From: Acidimicrobiia bacterium
Lineage (GTDB): Bacteria > Actinomycetota > Acidimicrobiia > Acidimicrobiales > AC-14
NCBI GenBank assembly: GCA_019243595.1
Contig: JAFAUA010000558.1
Location: 1 to 6,525 of the forward strand
DNA length: 6,525 nucleotides
Direction of reading: 5' to 3'
In this document: positions 1 to 5,341 of the stretch, in pieces
Numbering within the stretch: the stretch's first letter is position 1
How the letters are laid out: the number at the start of each line of letters is the position of its first letter
Program-made: the position numbers and the translations under genes
The notes under the pieces: generated by a model
Database searches by the model: none
What the model was told of the DNA's origin: nothing
Seen by the model: the letters and a program-made list of their open reading frames with translations, nothing else

Positions 1-1204
1 GCATGTGGCGCCAGATGAGGAAGATGCCCGGGAGCTGCATGATCATCAGCAGGCTCACGGTGTCGCCAATGTTGCCGATGGCGCCGGTCGCGTGGTCGCC
101 GAGGATGCCGACCAGCGCCGGCCCGAACACGTAGCCGGCGATCTCGAACCAGTTGCGCACCCAGGCCGCGGCCTGGCCGCGGATCTCGGTGGGGAACAAC
201 TCGGTGCCGAAGGCGCTGAGCACCGGCTGCACGCCGAGCCCGAAGCCCACGGCGAGCATGAGGGCGAAGAAGCTGACGACCCGATCGGTGGTCTGGAACA
301 GGATGATGGCGAACAGAACAGCGCCGACGAAGTAGATGATCGCCGTCGGCCGGCGGCCGATGCGCTCCATCAGGCGTCCGCACACGTAGTAGCCGAGACA
401 GCCGATGCCGTAGGCCACCAGGATGTACACCGCGACCTCGGTCTGGCTGAAGCCCCGCTCGCGCTCGGCGTAGTACGCCCACCAGGCGGTGGCCCCGAAG
501 AACGGGATCGACCGCATGAGGTACACCATGCCGACCAGCACCAGGTTGCGCCGGTAGCGCGGCGCCCAGGCGGCGAGGAACGGCGTGCGCGGCGTTGCCT
601 CGCCGCGCTCTCGCTTCTTCTGTTCTTCGACGAACCGTTCGGTCTCCTGCATGCGCCGGCGCAGGAAGGTGAGGACGATCAGGGGGACGATGCCGACGAG
701 GAAGAACGCCCGCCAGTCGAGGCCGCTGTTCTGCAGGCCGGCACCCAACAGGATCGCCACCATGATCGTGCCGAGCCCCTCGAAGGTGAGGAGTGTGCCG
801 AGGGCCCGGGCGCGACGGGCGACCGGGAACTCCTCGACGACCATGGTGATGGCGACGGAGAACTCGGCGCCGAGGAAGACACGCGACGCGAACTGGAAGA
901 AGGTGAACGACCAGATGTTCCACGAGAACGCGGTGAGCCCGGCGAAGATCGTGTAGCCCACGACCGACCACAAGAGGAGGGGCCGGCGCCCGACCCGGTC
1001 GGACTGGCGGGCGACGAAGAAGGCCACGAACAGCCCGAGCTCGATGGGGATGCGCGTGAGCCCGAGCAGCGCCTCGCTGACGTGGAAGCTGGCCTGGATG
1101 TTGGGAAGGAGGAGGGCGAGGATCGACGAGTCGTAGCCCTCGAAGAACGTCGCCGAGATCAGAAGGATCAGCAGCAGCTTCAGGTACTTGTCGCTGCGGG
1201 CCAT
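1..1204 (-). CDS. MFS transporter (3' end cut by the left window edge)
   Basis: Translation from ATG at 1204 gives 401 residues without a stop up to the window edge. The protein has about 12 hydrophobic segments (roughly residues 10-33, 48-66, 76-93, 98-122, 139-158, 164-181, then 219-245, 257-274, 288-304, 308-332, 348-367, 380-397) with a charged central loop at 182-218, the MFS 6+6 layout. The loop 2-3 signature is DRVGRR (residues 69-74), repeated as RIGRRP (281-286) in the second half. FEGYD in segment 1 and RVFLGAEF plus ELFPTEIRG resemble sugar/organic-acid proton symporters, including the aromatic acid group. Only a short C-terminal tail seems to be missing. It is the last visible gene of the minus-strand operon, 20 bases after the preceding stop, with AAGGA and AAGAGG in that gap as ribosome-binding candidates. 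It probably imports the operon's substrate or exports a product through the inner membrane; the substrate is unknown. Confidence 0.92.
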   Translation of the reverse strand, partial: MARSDKYLKLLLILLISATFFEGYDSSILALLLPNIQASFHVSEALLGLTRIPIELGLFVAFFVARQSDRVGRRPLLLWSVVGYTIFAGLTAFSWNIWSFTFFQFASRVFLGAEFSVAITMVVEEFPVARRARALGTLLTFEGLGTIMVAILLGAGLQNSGLDWRAFFLVGIVPLIVLTFLRRRMQETERFVEEQKKRERGEATPRTPFLAAWAPRYRRNLVLVGMVYLMRSIPFFGATAWWAYYAERERGFSQTEVAVYILVAYGIGCLGYYVCGRLMERIGRRPTAIIYFVGAVLFAIILFQTTDRVVSFFALMLAVGFGLGVQPVLSAFGTELFPTEIRGQAAAWVRNWFEIAGYVFGPALVGILGDHATGAIGNIGDTVSLLMIMQLPGIFLIWRHM

Positions 1205-1224
1205 GTCGCCTCTTTCCTTAGCGC

Positions 1225-2223
1225 TCAGGCAGCCGACGTGGTGGGACCGTCATAGATCGTGCGCCGGCTCGGCTTCGGCGGCACCGCCTGGCGCCACGCC
1301 CACCACAGGAGCACGGCGAGCAGGATGACGGCGAGCGCTCGGTATCCCTTGTTGTCCTTGATCGCGGTATCGACGAACCCCCGTGATTGCGGCGCCAGGC
1401 TGCTGGGAGCGACAGACGGCGTCGAGCTCGCCCCGACCCCGGCCGACGGCTGCACCGAGTTGGCTGCGAAGTTGTAGTTGGCCGCGGGTGTGTTGAGCGT
1501 GCCGAGATCGGGTTCGGCTGCGGTCGCGTTGTCCGTCGCCGGGGCCACGCTCGGCGCTGCGGTGCCGGAGGTCCCGGAGTCGATCGCCGGGCTGGTGTGG
1601 ATCTGGTCGGGGGTAACGGGTTGAAGCGTGAGGTCGAAGCCGCTTGGCTGCGGGATCGGTGGCGCCCCCGGAACCGGCACCGGGAGCTGAGGCAGCACGG
1701 CGCCGCCGGTGCCCGGCACCAGGGCGACGTCGACGGCGCCGTCTCGGACCACGCCGCCGAGGTCGAGGGAGAGCGTCGAGCCGTCGGGGCTGAGCGTGCC
1801 GGTTGCCGCCCCCGCGCAGTCATATTTCGGCTTGGCGGTCCAGGCACCGGCCTTGGCGGGTGCCCAACCCGGCGTGGCCGGGCAGACCATCACGACGACC
1901 TGCAGGGCGTTCGCGGCCGAGGACGCCTGCGCCGGCGGGAACGCGCTCTGGACCTTGGCGGTCAGAAGGGGCGCCGCTTCGTCGGGCGACACGTCGAAGT
2001 GGATGGCAGAGACGGCAACCGGGTTGAGCTCGGTGCCCGACACCCAGAGGCCGTTCGCAGGCACGGTGGGGGGCGCGGGCAGGGGTGCACCGGCGGGCTG
2101 CGCCTGCCACCAGTAACCGGTCTGCAGCCCGCCGACCGCGTGGGCCGGGACGCGGGCGGACACGACGGCTCCTGCGGCGGCGACCATGCTCGCCACGATC
2201 GCGATGCGGACGGTGTGCTTCAT
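1225..2223 (-). CDS. Unrecognised secreted protein with C-terminal membrane anchor
   Basis: I do not recognise this 332-residue protein. Residues 1-29 form a typical Sec signal peptide: a basic start, a hydrophobic core, and AHA before a likely cleavage site at 29/30. Residues 33-205 look like a beta-rich globular domain with GYWWQ near its start, two cysteines (114 and 136) that could form a disulfide, and a pattern of a conserved-looking tryptophan, YDC, DGSTLSLDL and DGAVDVALVP. The pattern loosely recalls carbohydrate-binding beta-sandwich modules, but this is weak. Residues 206-285 are a low-complexity Ala/Pro/Ser/Thr linker of the kind that spans cell walls. Residues 296-310 are one membrane segment, followed by a basic tail (RQAVPPKPSRR), giving a type I topology with an outside domain. 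ATG at 2223 has AAAGGGG just upstream and lies 15 bases after the dehydrogenase stop. A role as substrate-binding or surface accessory protein for the operon is inference only. Confidence 0.85.
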   Translation of the reverse strand: MKHTVRIAIVASMVAAAGAVVSARVPAHAVGGLQTGYWWQAQPAGAPLPAPPTVPANGLWVSGTELNPVAVSAIHFDVSPDEAAPLLTAKVQSAFPPAQASSAANALQVVVMVCPATPGWAPAKAGAWTAKPKYDCAGAATGTLSPDGSTLSLDLGGVVRDGAVDVALVPGTGGAVLPQLPVPVPGAPPIPQPSGFDLTLQPVTPDQIHTSPAIDSGTSGTAAPSVAPATDNATAAEPDLGTLNTPAANYNFAANSVQPSAGVGASSTPSVAPSSLAPQSRGFVDTAIKDNKGYRALAVILLAVLLWWAWRQAVPPKPSRRTIYDGPTTSAA

Positions 2224-2238
2224 CGCCCCTTTGCCGGC

Positions 2239-3084
2239 TCAGGCCCCGAAGAAGCTCGGTGCGGGGTTGCGGCCTTCGAGGATGTCCCGCATGCGCTGGT
2301 CGATCATCGGGACCATCTCGGGGTGGGTGAGGATGTAGAAGCGCTCCTCGCGGATGGCGTCGAGCACTTGGCTCGCCACCTCCGACGGCTGGAGGCCGGA
2401 CTTCAGGAGGCCGTCGAGCATCTGACGACCCGCTTCCATCATCGTCGTGTCCTCGCCGGGCGGTGGCTGGAGGTCGGCGGGCCGGTTGCGGTCGGCCTCG
2501 TTGATGCGAGTGTTGACCCAGCCCGGACACAGCACCGAGACCTTCACCGGCGAGCCAAAGAGCGTCAGTTCCGCGGCGAGCGTCTCCGAAAGCGTCACTA
2601 CGCCGTGCTTGCTCACGTTGTAGGGACCCATCATCGGCGCCGAGGTGAGTCCCGCCATCGACGCAGTGTTGACGACGTGGCCTTCGCCCTGCTCGACCAT
2701 GCGGGGCACGAAGGAGCGCACGCCGTGGATGACACCCCAGAGGTTCACACCGAGCACCCACTGCCAATCCTGCTCGCTCAGCGTCCACATCGGGCCGCCG
2801 GCGGCCACGCCCGCGTTGTTGTGCACGACGTGGGCCGTCCCGAACGTGGAGAACGTCTTCTCCGCGAGGGCGTCGACGCATTCCGCCTTCGTGACGTCGG
2901 TCGGCACGGCGAGGACGGTCGCCCCCGTATCGGCCAGCTTCTTCTCGGCGTCGGCGAGCGGGCCTTCCTCGATGTCGGCCAGCACCACCCGCATGCCCTC
3001 TTGGGCGAGTCGGGTGGCGACACCGTTGCCGATACCCGACGCCGCCCCGGTGACGACCGCGACTTTGCCCTTCAGCTCTTGCAT
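2239..3084 (-). CDS. Short-chain dehydrogenase/reductase (classical SDR)
   Basis: This 281-residue protein is a full-length classical SDR, a soluble NAD(P)-dependent alcohol dehydrogenase or ketoreductase. The Rossmann motif TGAASGIG is at residues 12-19, the adenine-contacting D63-V64 follows PT, and NNAG is at 89-92. The catalytic tetrad is complete: N114, S142, Y155 and K159 (YNVSK), with PG at 187-188. Asp37 at the end of the second beta strand usually favours NAD(H) over NADP(H). The C-terminal part (about 195-281) is the variable substrate-binding region and ends with RFYILTHPE and a PAPSFFGA tail. The ATG at 3084 starts just before the Rossmann strand and has AGGGAG five bases upstream, overlapping the monooxygenase stop codon. 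In context it probably oxidises or reduces an intermediate of the same pathway as the LLM protein; the substrate is not predictable. Confidence 0.95.
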   Translation of the reverse strand: MQELKGKVAVVTGAASGIGNGVATRLAQEGMRVVLADIEEGPLADAEKKLADTGATVLAVPTDVTKAECVDALAEKTFSTFGTAHVVHNNAGVAAGGPMWTLSEQDWQWVLGVNLWGVIHGVRSFVPRMVEQGEGHVVNTASMAGLTSAPMMGPYNVSKHGVVTLSETLAAELTLFGSPVKVSVLCPGWVNTRINEADRNRPADLQPPPGEDTTMMEAGRQMLDGLLKSGLQPSEVASQVLDAIREERFYILTHPEMVPMIDQRMRDILEGRNPAPSFFGA

Positions 3085-3089
3085 CGACG

Positions 3090-3095
3090 CTCCCT
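3090..3095 (-). promoter_or_regulatory. Shine-Dalgarno overlapping the monooxygenase stop
   Basis: Minus-strand AGGGAG, five bases upstream of the dehydrogenase ATG at 3084, overlaps the TAG stop (3094-3096) of the monooxygenase. It repeats the stop/ribosome-site overlap seen one gene earlier and supports the ATG at 3084 and translational coupling of the two enzymes. Confidence 0.75.
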
Positions 3096-4344
3096 AGATC
3101 TGTGCCGTGGCCGAGATGACGTAGTCGTCGGCAGCCTTGCGCGGCGGCTCCCGGCGTGCCAGCGCGGCGTCCATGGCCGGCGCGAGTCGCTCGAGCTTCT
3201 CCTTCTCGCGCTGTTCCTCTTTGTCCTTGAACTCGGGCATGACGTCCCGGCAGAACATCTCGATCGACTCCATGATGTGCTCGTGCTTGTTGGGCCCCGC
3301 CTGCAGCACGAAGATCAACTGGTCGACACCGGCAGCCTCGTAACGGCGGATGAGGTCCCGGACCTGATCGGGTGTCCCGACCGCTCCGCGCAGAGAGCCC
3401 GTGCCTTGCTGGACCATCTGGGCGGCGAGGTTGTCGCCTGTCTGGGCGGCGATGTCGCGGTCGAAACCGAACAGGGAACGCTTCTCCTGGAACTCGTCCC
3501 AAATATTGGTGACGCCCGGTCGGTGCTGTCCGATCGCGTAGTGATGGATGAGCGAGTAACCGAAGAAATGCCCGCCGTCGATGCCGCGGTCGATCGCCAC
3601 CTCTTCGTCGGGATGCAGCATCATCGGCATCACGCACGCCAGGTTGGGATTGACGGCAAAGCCGCCGGCCACGCACTGGTCGGACTGGATCGTGGCGTAG
3701 TAGCCGTCGACCCACTGCTTCGCCTCTTCCGGCTCGATGAACGAGAACGACAGGGCGCCGATGCCTTTCTCGGCCGCCAGCTGGATCGTCTCTCGCCGGC
3801 TGCACGCCACCCACATCGGCGGGTGTGGCCTCTGCATGGGCTTCGGGATGACGTTGCGCACCGGCATCTCGAACCACTTGCCCTTGAAACCGGCGAACGG
3901 TTCTTCGACGAACATGCGCGTGATGGCGTCGAACGCCTCGAGCCACTGCTCGCGCTTCTCTTGGCGCGGGATCAGGAACCCGCCGAGCTCCGCCTCTGAC
4001 GACGACTCGCCGGTGCCGAACTCAACGCGCCCGTCGCTGACGAGATCAAGGGTGTTGATGCGCTCGACGACCCGCGCCGGATGGTTGAAGTTGAAGGGGA
4101 TCTGCACGATGCCGTGACCGAGGCGGATGCGGTTCGTGCGCTGGGACGCAGCGGCAAGGAACACCTCGGGCGCCGACGAGTGGCTGTACTCCTCGAGGAA
4201 GTGGTGCTCGACCTCCCAGACGCAGTCCATGCCGAGCTTGTCGGCCAGCTCGACCTGCTCGAGAGCGTCCTTCAGGAGCTGGTGCTCCGAGTCCGGACCC
4301 CACGGGCGGGGCAGCTGGTGCTCGTAGAACAAGCCGAACTTCAT
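3094..4344 (-). CDS. LLM-class flavin-dependent monooxygenase (luciferase-like)
   Basis: This 416-residue protein belongs to the bacterial luciferase-like superfamily, soluble TIM-barrel enzymes that use reduced FMN (or F420 in some branches) and usually O2 to oxygenate small organic molecules. Diagnostic stretches are MKFGLFYEHQ at the start, the E46-H47-H48-F49 motif after strand 2, IRLGHGIVQIPF (73-84), HPARVVERINTLDLVSDGR (88-106) followed by FGTG, and GTPDQV (323-328). EHHF places it nearer the luciferase/limonene-monooxygenase group than F420-dependent reductases, so FMNH2 is the more likely cofactor. The C-terminal 45 residues (371-416) are a charged, probably helical extension beyond the barrel. 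No flavin reductase is in the window. ATG at 4344 has a perfect AGGAGG seven bases upstream. The exact substrate (terpenoid, ketone, other) is unknown. Confidence 0.94.
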   Translation of the reverse strand: MKFGLFYEHQLPRPWGPDSEHQLLKDALEQVELADKLGMDCVWEVEHHFLEEYSHSSAPEVFLAAASQRTNRIRLGHGIVQIPFNFNHPARVVERINTLDLVSDGRVEFGTGESSSEAELGGFLIPRQEKREQWLEAFDAITRMFVEEPFAGFKGKWFEMPVRNVIPKPMQRPHPPMWVACSRRETIQLAAEKGIGALSFSFIEPEEAKQWVDGYYATIQSDQCVAGGFAVNPNLACVMPMMLHPDEEVAIDRGIDGGHFFGYSLIHHYAIGQHRPGVTNIWDEFQEKRSLFGFDRDIAAQTGDNLAAQMVQQGTGSLRGAVGTPDQVRDLIRRYEAAGVDQLIFVLQAGPNKHEHIMESIEMFCRDVMPEFKDKEEQREKEKLERLAPAMDAALARREPPRKAADDYVISATAQI

Positions 4345-4351
4345 GGGGCGG

Positions 4352-4357
4352 CCTCCT
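4352..4357 (-). promoter_or_regulatory. Consensus Shine-Dalgarno overlapping the paaX-like stop
   Basis: Minus-strand AGGAGG, seven bases before the monooxygenase ATG, shares bases with the TAG stop (4356-4358) of the upstream regulator gene. It fixes the monooxygenase start and suggests that ribosomes ending on the regulator re-initiate here. It is the strongest ribosome-binding site in the operon, which would favour high enzyme yield relative to the regulator. Confidence 0.85.
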
Positions 4358-5234
4358 AGGGGATGGCGTTCACGGCGTCGTCGAACAGACGGAAGAGGGC
4401 GGGCCGGCCGCCCGCTTCACGGGCGGTGAGGGCGAGCCGGCGGCTGCGAAGGAGAAGGTCACGGGCGGCTCGCCCCGGCCAGGGGCGGGGAAGCAGCTCG
4501 GGCGGGAGGAGGGGATCGTCGTTGAAGCAGCCGGCGTAGGCGACCGTCATGGCGAGGGCCCCGGGCAGGAAGGCGGTGTCCGGCAAGCGGCGGCGCTCCT
4601 TGCGCATCGTCGTCAGCGAGTCGGGCACGAACGAGAACCGCTCGATGAAGTCGCGGTAACGGCCAGCCAAGGTGTCGACCGGCCACAGCTTCTTGGTGAT
4701 CTCCCGGGGGTCGGACTCGCCGCCGACGTCGAGGTCGTCGGTCGTCGACACGGTGACGGCGTCGGCAATCCCGAGGCGTTCGGCTCGCGCCTTGGCGTCC
4801 TTGTGCCACTGGTGGGGCGACACGTACAGGCCGCCCTGGATGGCGGCTCCGCCCAGCGCCCGCAGCTGGTCGCGGAAGGCGTCGCGGGCGACGCGCTTGT
4901 GCTCGGGCACGGCGAAGGCGACCAGCCGCCACTGGCGGTCCCACCCGCGTCCGGCCGCGTCCTGCCCGTAGGCGAGGCGGGTGCGCTCCATGGTGGCGCC
5001 GAGCGCGGCCATGCCCTCGGGCGTGAGCTCATAGGTGGCATCCCGGCCAGCGCCGCCGTGGCGTACGAACAGGCCTTCGCCCACCAATCGCCGCAGGCAG
5101 CTGCGCACCTGGTCGGCGGTCTGGCCGCACGCCTCGGCCACGGCGTAGAGATCGGAGGCGGCGACCGTCCCGTTCTCGCCGACCATCCCGAACACCAGCG
5201 TCCTGGTCGGGATCTCAACGGTCGGATCCGCCAC
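4356..5234 (-). CDS. PaaX-family transcriptional repressor
   Basis: From GTG at 5234 this gives 292 residues; the frame stays open upstream to a TTG at 5270 (304 residues, numbering used here). PaaX proteins are cytoplasmic repressors, classically of phenylacetate catabolism, released by an aryl-CoA ligand. The N-terminal winged helix-turn-helix (about 21-88) begins PTRTLVFGMVG, with recognition-helix region QVRSCLRRLVGEGLFVR and wing YELTPEG. The middle domain (about 110-190) has WDRQWRLVAFAVPEHKR and ALGGAAIQGGLYVSPH, typical of the PaaX Cas2-like fold. The C-terminal domain holds the DFIERF region and LPPELLPRPWPGRAARDL. The length matches the family (about 300). Starts at 5270 (TTG, no ribosome site) and 5255 (GTG, with AGGTGG upstream) are possible; 5234 is preferred because a promoter-like TTGACA begins at 5270. 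No phenylacetate genes are present, so the ligand is unknown; autoregulation is inferred. Confidence 0.9.
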   Translation of the reverse strand: MADPTVEIPTRTLVFGMVGENGTVAASDLYAVAEACGQTADQVRSCLRRLVGEGLFVRHGGAGRDATYELTPEGMAALGATMERTRLAYGQDAAGRGWDRQWRLVAFAVPEHKRVARDAFRDQLRALGGAAIQGGLYVSPHQWHKDAKARAERLGIADAVTVSTTDDLDVGGESDPREITKKLWPVDTLAGRYRDFIERFSFVPDSLTTMRKERRRLPDTAFLPGALAMTVAYAGCFNDDPLLPPELLPRPWPGRAARDLLLRSRRLALTAREAGGRPALFRLFDDAVNAIP

Positions 5235-5241
5235 GATCGTG
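5232..5241. repeat. 10-base perfect palindrome at the predicted operon start
   Basis: CACGATCGTG is self-complementary over all ten bases and sits between the candidate -10 box and the first codons of the PaaX-type gene. GGATC (5224-5228) and GATCC (5241-5245) form a further pair around it. The position fits an operator for autorepression, but a short palindrome in GC-rich coding DNA can arise by chance. Confidence 0.3.
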
Positions 5242-5270
5242 ATCCTGACGACCACCGCCCCACCTGTCAA
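5242..5270 (-). promoter_or_regulatory. Putative sigma-70-type promoter of the five-gene operon
   Basis: On the minus strand an exact TTGACA (5270-5265) is followed by a 17-base spacer and CAGGAT (5247-5242), which keeps the A2 and final A-T of a -10 box. The predicted transcription start lies 6-8 bases downstream, at or next to the G of the in-frame GTG at 5234. This would make the regulator mRNA leaderless, which is common in actinobacteria. The -35 is strong, the -10 weak, and no experiment is available. Confidence 0.5.
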
Positions 5271-5283
5271 CTGCGGAACGCAG
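5271..5283. repeat. 13-base inverted repeat directly upstream of the -35 box
   Basis: CTGCG, spacer GAA, CGCAG: five-base arms match perfectly, and pairing does not extend outwards. It abuts the TTGACA of the minus-strand promoter and lies in the divergent intergenic region. It may be a regulator-binding site. It has no T-run, so it is not a convincing terminator. Confidence 0.3.
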
Positions 5284-5324
5284 CCTTTCGACCCTGATGG
5301 GTGAGTCGCGGGCGCGTTAACGGG

Positions 5325-5330
5325 TATAGA
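5325..5330 (+). promoter_or_regulatory. Candidate -10 box for the plus-strand sensor gene
   Basis: TATAGA lies 11 bases before the ATG at 5342. A poor -35 match, GTGAGT (5301-5306), is 18 bases upstream. If used, transcription would begin about 4-6 bases before the ATG, leaving almost no leader; no Shine-Dalgarno is visible there, which agrees with that reading. It is the only AT-rich hexamer of this quality in the gap. Confidence 0.35.
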
Positions 5331-5341
5331 CGAATCCGACG

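Noticed and set aside
1205..1224. Separate promoter or terminator between the surface-protein and transporter genes
   Set aside because: Only 20 bases are available; they hold purine-rich ribosome-binding sequence and no hairpin or promoter hexamers.
5..1255. Plus-strand open frame of 416 codons
   Set aside because: It is antisense to the MFS transporter, whose translation has clear membrane segments and family motifs. The plus-strand product is a repetitive Asp/Glu/Arg/His/Ala-rich composition typical of the reverse of GC-rich genes.
1820..3946. Minus-strand open frame of 708 codons
   Set aside because: It is an alternative frame on the same strand as the LLM, SDR and surface protein genes, crosses their boundaries, and has Arg-rich low-complexity sequence without motifs.
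1387..3999. Very long plus-strand open frame of 870 codons
   Set aside because: It runs antisense across three well-supported genes (surface protein, SDR, LLM). The product is Arg/His/Gly/Asp-rich with no domain, and the length is explained by scarcity of stop codons in GC-rich DNA.
5268..5270. TTG as start codon of the PaaX-type gene
   Set aside because: It is the first half of an exact TTGACA -35 box and has no ribosome-binding site upstream; the extra residues are not needed for the winged-helix domain.
5271..5283. Rho-independent terminator
   Set aside because: The stem has only five pairs, and neither side carries a T-run; it lies between divergent gene starts, where no terminator is expected.
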